Shown: piece after piece, positions 10,701-16,929 of the stretch | Layout of the letters: every line of letters starts with the position of its first letter | Position numbering within the stretch: position 1 is the first letter of the stretch | IMG/VR virus record: IMGVR_UViG_3300027777_000185 | Location: 1 to 20,913 of that record | Strand: one strand, 5' to 3' | Length of the DNA: 20,913 nt | Origin: a virus | The notes under the pieces: generated by a model | The model's input: only the letters and a program-made list of their open reading frames with translations | Databases searched by the model: none | Told to the model about the DNA's origin: nothing | Translations under genes and position numbers: made by a program

Positions 10701-12140
10701 GTTGGTGCTTCCCAGATCGTTACTAGCGACCCTATCAAGCAACGTGCTTTTCAGTTGGGGCAAGAGCGCAGTATATTCATGACTAACACTTCGGTGTTGA
10801 CCAGTACGGTGCGCTCGCCGGGTAGCTCTAAGGCTTCGTTGCCGGGGCATGTGCTAGAGAAGACTTACAACATCATGACTGCGCTGTTCAACGGTGCGGA
10901 GCGTATCAGCCGTGAGTCCACGTACATGATGGTGTTTGAGTTGGAGTACGCAAAGACCAAAGACTTCGATGCTTCTGTGAACAAGGCTGTGGAACTTACG
11001 CACGAACTGCTGTTCCGCTACGACCCTGCAAACCGCCCTGACATACTTAAGAGCAACCTCGGTCGTACCCTGCTTCAGTTCAAGATGTACGCGGTTGGTA
11101 TGACTTCGTTCTTGCTTCGCAATGCCTACAACTCCATGCGTATCTCTGGTATCTCTGGGCAGGAGCGGGTTAAGGCGATGCACAAGCTGGCAGGTACACT
11201 GGTTATGGGTAGCGTGTTTCACGGCTTGGTTGGTATGCCGCTGTACAGCACGATATGCTTGGCTATTGATGCAGTGCTGTCAGCATTGGGTGACGATGAA
11301 GAAGAAAAGAAACGCCGTCGCCATTCCCCGCTGACTGCTGACAACTCGGACATGCGGTTTCGCTACGAATACTTGCCTGAGAACTTTGGAACTATCACAA
11401 TGCCGGGGCTGGACATGCGTCAGCATAGACTAAGTGAGGTGCTAGAGAAGGGGTTAATTTCTTCACTGACGGATGTAAACATAGGCTCACGTACCAGCTT
11501 TGACAACCTATGGTTTCGCAACCCACAACCGGGTAAGGACTGGTCGGAGACAGCTACCAACATAGCCACATCACTCATGGGGCCGTCTGCGTCTGCGGGG
11601 GTAAACATCGTTAAGGGTATTGATGATTTTGGTAACGGGCACATCCTCCGTGGCCTAGAGAAAATTTCTCCGGCGTTCTTTAGGGGTGCTGCCGCTGCAA
11701 TTCGCATGGGTACTGAGGGTGCGGAGACTAAGCGCGGTGACGATATGCTGAAGCCAGCAGAAATAAATACTGCTAACTTAGTAGCTCAAGTTCTTGGGTT
11801 CACGCCAGCCCGTCTTGCCCGTATTCAAGAACAAAACAATGCCGCAAGCCAAGAGCTTATGGTTGCAAAGGGCAAACGTAGCGCACTCCTCAAACGGTTT
11901 GATGAAGCTGTAACTGACCGGGAAGGTGACAAGTCCAAAATCAAGGGGATCATTGAGGATATCAAACGGCACAACAAACGCTACCCGTCTGAAAGTTTGG
12001 TAATTACGGGCGATACCATAGACGCATCGTTGACTGCATTTATTAACAGATCACAAATGACTATACGTGGTCAGACCATGATTGAAAAAGATATGCCGAT
12101 GTTGATTAGAGGGAATAGGGCTGCTGCACCGTTTGAATAA
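4779..12140 (+). CDS. Giant PLxRFG-type virion protein with zincin and GNAT-like domains
   Basis: The product has 2453 residues. Visible order: an Ala/Gly-rich helical N-terminal part (1-380); an Ala-rich coil (about 400-480); a beta-rich part with two copies of a short module (about 688-743 and 971-1036); a GNAT-like segment with DVFVREQDRRKGIATALY (about 795-835); an HEVLH zinc motif (H1279, E1280, H1283) with a likely third ligand at E1352 in FEFIAYG; a PFSRYG motif at 1703-1708; a hydrophobic stretch 1907-1933; an ERISRE motif near 2041 with a downstream HELLFRYDPANRP; and a hydrophobic segment 2137-2171 followed by DDEEEKKRRR. PFSRYG and the later motifs match the PLxRFG family of giant phage proteins, also called large polyvalent proteins. 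Such proteins are thought to be packaged and injected with the DNA. The start has AAGG six bases upstream. No RNA-polymerase motifs were found. The role in ejection or early takeover is inferred. Confidence 0.75.
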   Translation: MPLDMATLSDAELAALASGKMSGLSDATLAMLAKPDMPVVAPTPAPKAPSTDRTWGEAITDLGLAVAKGGAQTLQIPGKIQRLVTGTGSPEEGLEGYAKRSEDISTSLQSEGLKARDAQRQAKIDEAEKEGGVSGFLKSASTAAFETIKDPALLSTFLFEQLPQLVLTRGVGKAAQAANALRMTLGKATVEEVAKTSLKVGVSADIAAGALLQGVDVGADAFDKIYKYGIAQGLSDEAARDLALNKARAAAAAAAVISLGAQNLPGAKKMEEALLGGVGKKPTSIPGALGRGAVAGAQESFSEGIEEGGGALAGNVAVQQADPTQALMQGVGSATGLGAVGGFGMSAPISTMAAMPGKQPKVAKVPEAIVKDALQTGAAPDEVIARVAQVYQNQGILAEEALALATREVAEAAEAAAKAAAKAEQDAADAQAASVDARVADLFDELTANGVPVAEAKVQAVKQAAEEEQNDAEAAAEEQNATVNPTVNGADQRSDGVPVSSDATAGTTASAGTPPVEGTPVAAGSTTGGEGTKPAALNLYQAKYENLPNSDNATHVFTTAKGSVYEQRADGTTVRDKQQRPEHVGEKEKGLQPASLRTIFVQKPMVIAPVNSPTVLRPTTEGKVARFYSADYGPHKVGEMLPGTETSFTTVPEVGLSPIEIFTNGSVHFGNAITEVKPVKAKAAAPAAPVTETKATSFSLNKIPQGGNKNTWEVKDNNGTVLSTHDNKIAANLAIKAVRAAQATQAKPVVETEAPAPAPAPAITSEPAPNAFSKLVRMEYGEPISLVAKNKTGEEVGRLTYMPNGGPIDVFVREQDRRKGIATALYAAHKAAGGKLLSVDSGVAISDEARAVRAAKEEKPIDVSDILEYLEKRDELIKQLDEAGEESSALLDKIFDLDSVRSGSVLGADGKPLVLDENGKYDSDKKYEAIKTLETELAKASAKFDVVSKQLDELDAARAVAKTQGTETKAAAPVTETKVKTTPAGLVSVKKVKLETPVGRRQFEYQVLSPTGEVVSTHGTQVEASKAATAERAKANAVTGKQKAGPKTKLTPEQVIENRKATNAQTNINKKNTRTLETTVKGIKETLDRDLDVVDAADDAELKTIAEDHGVARVAAIAEAMRITENRLLKDTKEGEAAAELLGHKTITDNERLKAINKLRLAKGEKLLFNLPSRSTKNTTKALSDSTNGNDDAKYLKFETATQALISISKDKNSTSFEKYLSNLLAFFVRDIRIVVVNENTVLPEKVRKEFDADAGGVYFKRVIYLAADGGINNTVFLHEVLHGALNNRLIAFFKATQEGRRIDKKFAAAVENIFSIMESANAEYNALEKVGMLDERLRLLKKGGAFTNIFEFIAYGMSNPVMQEFLLQSEGTYTQKNAPNLFTRFVNGLLDFFGMGPEHKSAMQDLILSTNALLANPTGGPAILREAARPSAARKARAAKVKVDKALEQVAQSNNAGDIGNVVGASADDHDAFKNEAIARWDALNNASQKLMLGAMQTSDILKWKGDEIPGIVGIDALAQKVASTRDNMLSKFSALAEPFAKFVRKFGQKTLGDTMHLARLKSVPVTEYKDRADALVNDALVKYYEKKLTSTTLTPQVRGMTAKALSDRKVDIGVVFDAWDKLGKQEGGHKTYAMVRKFYIDNKNLTRAVLNRQLDELPIAADAKAELLKSVRLLYENVESDETGDSTELQKAKQSVQEYFPFSRYGNYWLRVASGTKGTVGAETYFFENGTDRNKYLISRAKELNISKEDSSVFSIGDDVSVLRKKFSSESIMLQKMFATIDAAKLTTDAERDALKDQLYQTYLLTLPERSIRKQFLHAKERTGFTNDVFRNFQTYSQRYASQIPKLLYGDKIRNAISASRDNIKDQPTTQRGTNELFLNAIARRAEDVLNPPEPNKIVTFSSRFAFLWLLTSPASAATQMATIPIMVLPALNAEYGYAQTAAKTAKYLNIWKSLGKTVVGPNGETTFTAPSVGASQIVTSDPIKQRAFQLGQERSIFMTNTSVLTSTVRSPGSSKASLPGHVLEKTYNIMTALFNGAERISRESTYMMVFELEYAKTKDFDASVNKAVELTHELLFRYDPANRPDILKSNLGRTLLQFKMYAVGMTSFLLRNAYNSMRISGISGQERVKAMHKLAGTLVMGSVFHGLVGMPLYSTICLAIDAVLSALGDDEEEKKRRRHSPLTADNSDMRFRYEYLPENFGTITMPGLDMRQHRLSEVLEKGLISSLTDVNIGSRTSFDNLWFRNPQPGKDWSETATNIATSLMGPSASAGVNIVKGIDDFGNGHILRGLEKISPAFFRGAAAAIRMGTEGAETKRGDDMLKPAEINTANLVAQVLGFTPARLARIQEQNNAASQELMVAKGKRSALLKRFDEAVTDREGDKSKIKGIIEDIKRHNKRYPSESLVITGDTIDASLTAFINRSQMTIRGQTMIEKDMPMLIRGNRAAAPFE
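6837..6861 (+). repeat. 25-base direct repeat, copy 1
   Basis: This block is identical to 7689-7713 and encodes the linker APVTETK. It marks the beginning of the first copy of a duplicated module inside the giant protein. Confidence 0.85.
7689..7713 (+). repeat. 25-base direct repeat, copy 2
   Basis: This is the second identical copy of the block at 6837-6861, in the same frame. It precedes the second copy of the module that contains FEYQVLSPTGEVVSTHG. Confidence 0.85.
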
Positions 12141-12145
12141 AAACC

Positions 12146-12340
12146 TTACAACCGCCAGATGCGTATACCGCGCACACTTTCTTCTATGCAAACTTTGATA
12201 AGTATATTTACCTTCAACCGTTTGCACACCCTCTGCACATTGGCTTTAGCCAGTGCGCAGTTCAAGCAGGGTAGGAAGAAAGAAGTGCCCTTCTTAAAGT
12301 TACTCCAGTTTATGTTGTAACTAATCTGCTCTATCAGCAC
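12146..12340 (-). CDS. Small conserved-looking phage protein, function unknown
   Basis: The product has 64 residues. It runs from a GTG start at 12340-12338 to a TAA at 12148-12146. The start lies inside the last 20 bases of the primase-helicase gene, so translation is probably coupled; no strong ribosome-binding site is seen and no internal ATG exists. The sequence pattern is W-S-x-F-K-x-G-T-S-F-F-L-P, then a basic helix, then two strands ending G-I-R-I-W-R-L. I recognise this layout as typical of short phage proteins of unknown function; a small alpha/beta DNA- or protein-binding fold is possible. C28 and C31 (CLNC) alone are not enough for a zinc site. The stop is five bases from the stop of the convergent giant gene. 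Confidence 0.6.
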   Translation of the reverse strand: MLIEQISYNINWSNFKKGTSFFLPCLNCALAKANVQRVCKRLKVNILIKVCIEESVRGIRIWRL

Positions 12341-15218
12341 TGTCTACACCCGTGGCTACGAGGTTGTCCATATCCAGAAAGTCTGGGTTAGAGCAATCAA
12401 AGACCAAGGAGTAGACCCCCGGTGAGGTTATCTTCATGCCCTTGGACATGCGCTTGTTGACGCTGCCGATATACACCCCGCGTGCCTTTAATTGGACTAG
12501 AACATCCTTGTAGTGAACCTGACCGCTTACGCAGTCTTTACGGAAGTTGCTTGCAACGATGAACATACGCTTGGTGTCTGGCTCATACCGGATAATCAAC
12601 TCGCTGCGTGGTTCCAGTATCGGTGCGGCGTGCAAGCTAGTACGCTTGTCCACTTCTTCGTTCACCACAAGGATGTTCTGCATGTGGCGGTTGATAAAGT
12701 CACCAACAACTGCTGACACATCGCTGATGGGGGCGGCTACATCTTCTCTAAGTCCACGAAGCATTTGGATACACCATTGGTAGATAGCCTTCATATCGTA
12801 GTCGTGCAGCCCCAAGTTACGGGCAATCAATCCCCCAGTAATGTTGCAGGCGATAACCGCAGACCAGAAACGCTCACGGTTTGTGAGGCGCAGTTCTTTA
12901 TCGAGCTTGGCCTGAATAGCCAAGATGCCACTCTGTACTTCCTCTAGGTGGCTAACTAGGTACTGCGCATAAATATCCCCAGCTATGCCGTAGTTCTCCC
13001 GAAGCTGATGGTCAAACATTTCTTTGGCGGTATGCGGCGGGATGATGTTTGTTGGCTGGATGGTGTACTCAAGCAAGCGCATCATCTCACCGTCAGGGCT
13101 GTTCTTATGGATACCTAGTTTTTCATAGAAGCTGGCGTTGGCACTAGCCAGTGAGATAGTCTTCCAAGTGGTGTTGTTGATGCGAAGCTCGTTGGACTGC
13201 GACTTAGCTCGGTTCGCATAACGTCCTTGCGACATGCTGTAGGCCAGATTGGAGAAGTCCTCTGGTGCCATGTTAGTGATTTCATCCACCGTGAATGGCA
13301 GGTTGTTCATAACCCCCAAGTGAATCATCTTTGCAGCAAGGGTGTCCTTCCAGATTGCCGCCAGATTCTCTGGATGCCCATATACGCTGTTAGCCATAAA
13401 CAGGATGGTTGATTTGCCAGTCCCTGAACTCTTGTGGATCAGGTTGATGATGGCTCCGTTCTGTCCTGTAAACCCAAGCAAAGGAGAACCAAAGGCAGAC
13501 AGCGCAGCGAAAGCGTGCCCCTCTAGCCCCGGCAATGCGTACATGTTGAATACTTCCTTCCACTTCTCAAGCGTGCCCTTGGCGTTCATGAACTCTGCGA
13601 AATGCCGTGTAGCCTTGGACGGGGGGCTGTGAAACACACCGTCCTTAGTGATCTCTCTGTTGCCAATAATGAACTTGCTGTGGTTGTCTGCCCAGCCGAA
13701 TTGGGTTCTCATAGTCTCTGCTTTCCTTTTGTACTGAAGTTCTTTAACAGACATCATCACGAACGTAGTTATGTTGTCCATCTGTTTAGGTAGCCCAGCT
13801 ACCCCGTGCCTAGCCAATTCAGTGCGTAGTGCCTCCCTGACTGCTATGGTAGCTAGTGGGACTGTAAACTCCTTAATCCCATCCTGCGGCAAGTGCAGTC
13901 TAATCAGGGCAAGCTCCCCTTCCTCTGGGTCGGTCATCCTCTTGACTACATACAGGTCATGTTCGTAGACACATATTGGTTCTGCTTCAGCATCAGCATC
14001 CTTGGTGGGGGATACAAAAATGCCGCCGTTCTTGCCACGAAAGAATGGGAACGGGAACTTCGGGATTACGTTATGCGGCACATGGGTAGTGCCCGTTGGT
14101 AGCTCCGGCCCTTCGTCCCCTTCCTCCCTTTCTTCATCCTCCTCTGGGTAGTCATCCTCATCAGGAACAATGATCTCCCTGCCTAGACCAAGCGGAGTCT
14201 TACGCCTACCTTTGTGGGGGCAACCATCGCAGCCTCCGGGGTTATGTGATTCAAACGTAGCGCAGCTATGTGCTCCCCGTCCTCTGACCTTGTGCTCAGT
14301 TTCATTAGGGTCGTAGTTAGGGTGCTTCTCAGATAGTTTGTGGATAGCTGTATCACGGTCATCGCAGCAGTCTGCTACGGACAAGGCATCCCACCAAAGG
14401 GGTTCACTGATTGTTTCTTGGTTCTGGTACGCATACAGAAGTTGAGCGCAGCCCTCGCCCTTAATGCTTTTCAGCATGATCTTACTGAACTTGAGCATGG
14501 TGTTGCCAAGCAGGGACTTCTGTAACTCGCTCAGTTCTTCGCGTGGGGCTGGGGCTACTGAGGACGCGGTGCTTACGGGCAGTGGCTTAACACCAAGTAT
14601 GTCTCGGAAGGTGGTGAACTCTATATCCACACAATCGCTGATAACCTGTACTACGCTAGGGGGTTCGTCCTTGAAGTTGAAAGTGCCGGGGATACGCAAT
14701 ATACGGGCTACTTCGAATACGCTGGGGTCAACAAAAAAGTTATGGAGTATGCAGAGGTCACGAAGTTTTGCACCTACGGGTTCCCACTCGTCGCGGGTAA
14801 TCGGGGATACCAAAGGCCAGTACGCATGTATGCCGCGCCCTGAGTCCACAAGCAATGGGCGGGGTAGCCCGATGAGCTTACAGAAACTCTCTAGTGCGGC
14901 CAGTCCGGTTGGCTGGTCAATGTAACCATCTGGTCGGTTGGTTGCTGAGTTGATGACGGCCTTGGCTTCGCCGCAGTCTATGTCCAACCAAAATGCCTTG
15001 ATGCTCAGGACATTTTCTTTCTTACGGTTTTTATCGGTCTCGTACTTAGAGCAACCAAAGTATACATTGCGCTTCTGTCCGACAAACATAGCTTCAACTT
15101 CACTTACTTCTTCCCGTGTGGCTACCAACTCCTGCTTTACACTCTTTCCCTTAATGCCCAGCACAGCGAACCAGCCTACAGGGGCCAGCACTCTGTCCAG
15201 TAAATCAATGATCGGCAT
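12321..15218 (-). CDS. Fused primase-helicase (AEP prim-pol plus P-loop helicase)
   Basis: The product has 965 residues. The N-terminal part has archaeo-eukaryotic primase (AEP) motifs: WLDID with D79 and D81 for metal, SGRGIH ending at H131, and RILRIPGTFNFK (172-183). Next is a PriCT-like helical part (about 255-315) with EPLWWDALSVADCCDD and SEKHPNYDP. A small cysteine cluster follows (C319, C330, C333, perhaps H335), then an acidic linker (about 351-372). The C-terminal half is a helicase with Walker A SSGTGKST (K602), Walker B PFTVDEI (D645, E646) and a sensor-like SLASAN (689-694). It probably makes primers and unwinds the fork in one chain, as fused AEP-helicases do in phages and plasmids. 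The ribosome-binding site is weak (AAGAGA). It is separated from the upstream HTH gene by a terminator, and no DNA polymerase gene is in the window. Confidence 0.85.
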   Translation of the reverse strand: MPIIDLLDRVLAPVGWFAVLGIKGKSVKQELVATREEVSEVEAMFVGQKRNVYFGCSKYETDKNRKKENVLSIKAFWLDIDCGEAKAVINSATNRPDGYIDQPTGLAALESFCKLIGLPRPLLVDSGRGIHAYWPLVSPITRDEWEPVGAKLRDLCILHNFFVDPSVFEVARILRIPGTFNFKDEPPSVVQVISDCVDIEFTTFRDILGVKPLPVSTASSVAPAPREELSELQKSLLGNTMLKFSKIMLKSIKGEGCAQLLYAYQNQETISEPLWWDALSVADCCDDRDTAIHKLSEKHPNYDPNETEHKVRGRGAHSCATFESHNPGGCDGCPHKGRRKTPLGLGREIIVPDEDDYPEEDEEREEGDEGPELPTGTTHVPHNVIPKFPFPFFRGKNGGIFVSPTKDADAEAEPICVYEHDLYVVKRMTDPEEGELALIRLHLPQDGIKEFTVPLATIAVREALRTELARHGVAGLPKQMDNITTFVMMSVKELQYKRKAETMRTQFGWADNHSKFIIGNREITKDGVFHSPPSKATRHFAEFMNAKGTLEKWKEVFNMYALPGLEGHAFAALSAFGSPLLGFTGQNGAIINLIHKSSGTGKSTILFMANSVYGHPENLAAIWKDTLAAKMIHLGVMNNLPFTVDEITNMAPEDFSNLAYSMSQGRYANRAKSQSNELRINNTTWKTISLASANASFYEKLGIHKNSPDGEMMRLLEYTIQPTNIIPPHTAKEMFDHQLRENYGIAGDIYAQYLVSHLEEVQSGILAIQAKLDKELRLTNRERFWSAVIACNITGGLIARNLGLHDYDMKAIYQWCIQMLRGLREDVAAPISDVSAVVGDFINRHMQNILVVNEEVDKRTSLHAAPILEPRSELIIRYEPDTKRMFIVASNFRKDCVSGQVHYKDVLVQLKARGVYIGSVNKRMSKGMKITSPGVYSLVFDCSNPDFLDMDNLVATGVDSADRAD

Positions 15219-15241
15219 GGGTGTCTCTTATGAGTAGGGGT

Positions 15242-15269
15242 AAAAAAGGGGGAGACGAATCCCCCCCTT
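15242..15269 (-). terminator. Intrinsic terminator with UUCG loop, - strand
   Basis: Read on the - strand, AAGGGGGGGA and TCTCCCCCTT form a ten-pair stem (one G-U) closed by the stable tetraloop TTCG, followed by a run of T (six, two of them in the stem). It is directional: on the + strand the wobble becomes an A-C mismatch and no T-tract follows. It lies 21 bases after the HTH stop and 23 bases before the primase-helicase ATG. Confidence 0.85.
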
Positions 15270-15290
15270 GAAGAACAACTTAGTGCTGGC

Positions 15291-15524
15291 TTACCTATTT
15301 AACTTCTGAATCATGGAGTTAACCCCCTTAGCTACTTCTTTTCTAGGAGCGTACAGCCCCATGAACCAGTTATAGACAGTTTGCCTACTAACCCCAACTT
15401 GTTCAGAAACACTAGCCACTGGGATATCAAGCGCAATGCAAAGCCTTCCTAGCGCAACCCCAAGATTAGCCCTATCTGCGTTCTTGTTTAACGCTATGAT
15501 TCTTGCGCTGTATCCGTAGCTCAT
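15291..15524 (-). CDS. Small helix-turn-helix DNA-binding protein
   Basis: The product has 77 residues. Residues about 36-60 (PVASVSEQVGVSRQTVYNWF) form a clear helix-turn-helix: a first helix, the V-G-V-S turn, and a recognition helix starting RQTVYNW, as in Cro/XRE-type regulators. The rest is helical and short, so it is probably a minimal DNA-binding dimer without an effector domain. The ATG is two bases after the stop of the candidate ssDNA-binding protein gene, suggesting coupling; the nearest GGAG is about 12 bases upstream. A strong terminator lies directly downstream, so this gene appears to be the last of the unit that starts at the 16902-16929 promoter. It may regulate that unit or the primase gene (inference). 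Confidence 0.75.
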   Translation of the reverse strand: MSYGYSARIIALNKNADRANLGVALGRLCIALDIPVASVSEQVGVSRQTVYNWFMGLYAPRKEVAKGVNSMIQKLNR

Positions 15525-15526
15525 TG

Positions 15527-16447
15527 TTAAGCGTCACTCCATGCACTGACAACATCAGCCAAATTCTTCTTAGCGGAGGGGACTACAACCTCTGCCTTCT
15601 TGGACGGACGCTTCGTTGGTTGGTCGGTATCTTCTGGTTCTTCTTCAGCAAAAGCCTCTGCAATTACTGCGGGGGCTGTTTCAACGACTGGCTTGGGTAG
15701 CTTAGGTGCAACTGCTGGCAGCAGTTTAACTCCATCCTGTTGTGCAACCGTCAGCTTAATCATACTCTGTGCTGCAACAGAACCGGAAGCAGTGGCAACC
15801 AAATCTGCCTCATCATCCGTCATATGACGAAGCGGGGTGAACTTAAGAACCGCCACATCTGATTCAGGATCAAGGCTGATCTGAGTAACCACACGGTCAA
15901 TGCTCTTGTTGTTGCCCGAAAGAAACTTGCAGTAGCTCTCGAACGGGTGCGTGTTGCCCTCGCCCTTGCCAAACAACGACTTGGATGCGAAGTTCATCTG
16001 ATACACATCACCAGACGCATCACCTTCCAGCAATACCGCAACGCGCCGCATGAAGCGACAAGCACGGTTATTACGCTTACCAGAGCCCTCGATATTCTGG
16101 GGGCAAGTAGCACAGCTTGTGGCTTGCGGGTTAGATGCAGCCTTGTCCGGCACATCACCAAGGTTAGACCAGCAATCAGGCAGGGTTGCCGCTGCTTCAG
16201 AGTCGTACTCACCTGCGTAGAACTGCCGTGATACCTTGGGCAGGGCGTTAACGATGATGACGTTAAGCTCGGTGGTGTTCAGCTTTGCTACTTCTTCACC
16301 ACCCACAATCTTACGGAACTTATTGCCACGGGTCGTGATGCGACGGACAGAGGTAGTACCTGCCAGAGATTTCGTCAGTTCACTGATGCCGTCCACAGCG
16401 CGTGCAGATGCAGGAATGTCCTGCTTAAAAATGCTCATATTACTCAT
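15527..16447 (-). CDS. Candidate ssDNA-binding protein with four-cysteine motif
   Basis: The product has 306 residues. The N-terminal 60 residues are basic (VRRITTRGNKFRKIVGG). The core has C92 (PDCWSNLG), C112 and C115 (SCATC) and C130 (NRACRFMRR), a likely zinc site. Strand-rich sequence follows: RRVAVLLEG, GDVYQMNF, and an SYCKFL-to-VVTQIS part. The C-terminal third is Pro/Ala- and Glu/Asp-rich, with a basic stretch (TKRPSKKAEVV) and the end VVSAWSDA. A beta-rich core with a flexible tail, and a place in a replication operon before the primase-helicase, suggest a single-stranded DNA-binding protein, but no standard SSB motif is present, so this is inference. AGGAG lies nine bases before the ATG. 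The start overlaps the previous gene (ATGA). A second ATG three codons in is possible. Confidence 0.55.
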   Translation of the reverse strand: MSNMSIFKQDIPASARAVDGISELTKSLAGTTSVRRITTRGNKFRKIVGGEEVAKLNTTELNVIIVNALPKVSRQFYAGEYDSEAAATLPDCWSNLGDVPDKAASNPQATSCATCPQNIEGSGKRNNRACRFMRRVAVLLEGDASGDVYQMNFASKSLFGKGEGNTHPFESYCKFLSGNNKSIDRVVTQISLDPESDVAVLKFTPLRHMTDDEADLVATASGSVAAQSMIKLTVAQQDGVKLLPAVAPKLPKPVVETAPAVIAEAFAEEEPEDTDQPTKRPSKKAEVVVPSAKKNLADVVSAWSDA

Positions 16448-16872
16448 ACTGGTTTGCTCCTTCGAATGGACACGGTGTATTTGCTATTTGCTTGCAACCC
16501 CATCGGTAGTTTGTCGGGGTTGTCATCTAGGAACTGCTTTAAATTTGACTGATGCAATCGCCTTTCAAGTAGCGGGTACGCATCGTTGTCCTTAATAAAG
16601 TTGTACATAGAGTCCCAATCATTCGTCCAGTACCGCGTGTCAACTCTACGAATGATGGTGCCAGCTTTTGTCTTAATGCTATCTGCGTTGTTCTCTTTAC
16701 AAAGAACCAGTATCTCTGCACTGACCACTTCCATTTGCTCTTTTAACGCTGCGTCCTCAACTTCAAACTTGGCTTTCAGAGCATCACGCCTATCCCGGAT
16801 TTTGATGTAGATTTCCGTGAGTGTATCGGCTGGGTAGTCAGTGTAGTCTTCTACGTGCGCGTCACCTTCCAT
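16444..16872 (-). CDS. Conserved-looking coiled-coil phage protein, function unknown
   Basis: The product has 142 residues. Residues about 18-60 are a heptad-like, charged helix (IYIKIRDRRDALKAKFEVED and on). The second half has a TKAGTIIRRVDTRYWTNDWD segment, then an aromatic helix (MYNFIKDN), LLERRLHQSNLKQFLDDNPD and PMGLQ, and ends in a strand of the type YTVSIRRS. This order (IRD-R-A-L, G-T-I-I-R, YW-DW, FL--NPD, PGL-like) looks familiar from phage replication operons, but I cannot assign a function; a recombination- or replication-accessory role is a guess from context. GGGAG lies seven bases before the ATG. It is the first gene after the promoter at 16902-16929 and overlaps the next gene by four bases. 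Confidence 0.65.
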   Translation of the reverse strand: MEGDAHVEDYTDYPADTLTEIYIKIRDRRDALKAKFEVEDAALKEQMEVVSAEILVLCKENNADSIKTKAGTIIRRVDTRYWTNDWDSMYNFIKDNDAYPLLERRLHQSNLKQFLDDNPDKLPMGLQANSKYTVSIRRSKPV

Positions 16873-16901
16873 TTTTGAACTCCCGTTGTTACTGCTCCTC
16901 C

Positions 16902-16929
16902 ATCATACCAACTACTTTTACTTTGTCAA
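16902..16929 (-). promoter_or_regulatory. Sigma70-like promoter, - strand
   Basis: On the - strand there is a perfect -35 TTGACA (16929-16924), a 16-base spacer and a -10 TATGAT (16907-16902, one mismatch to consensus). The predicted start of transcription is near 16895, about 20 bases before the ATG of the coiled-coil protein gene. The -35 box overlaps the stop codon of the SNF2-type helicase gene. It should be read by host RNA polymerase and drive the coiled-coil, ssDNA-binding and HTH genes. Confidence 0.75.

Noticed and set aside
10167-10850. 227-codon open frame on the - strand inside the giant gene
   Set aside because: It is antisense to a clearly coding part of the giant protein (hydrophobic segment and nearby motifs), its Arg/Ser-rich product has no recognisable motif, and it has no neighbours on that strand.
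4779-12140. Virion RNA polymerase (N4 type) as an explanation for the giant protein
   Set aside because: Size would fit, but I find no T7/N4-type polymerase motifs; the PFSRYG, zincin and GNAT-like motifs point to the PLxRFG/polyvalent class instead.
14464-14925. 153-codon + strand frame inside the primase-helicase gene
   Set aside because: It is antisense to the AEP motifs and PriCT-like region; the product is Ser/Leu-rich and typical of a shadow frame.
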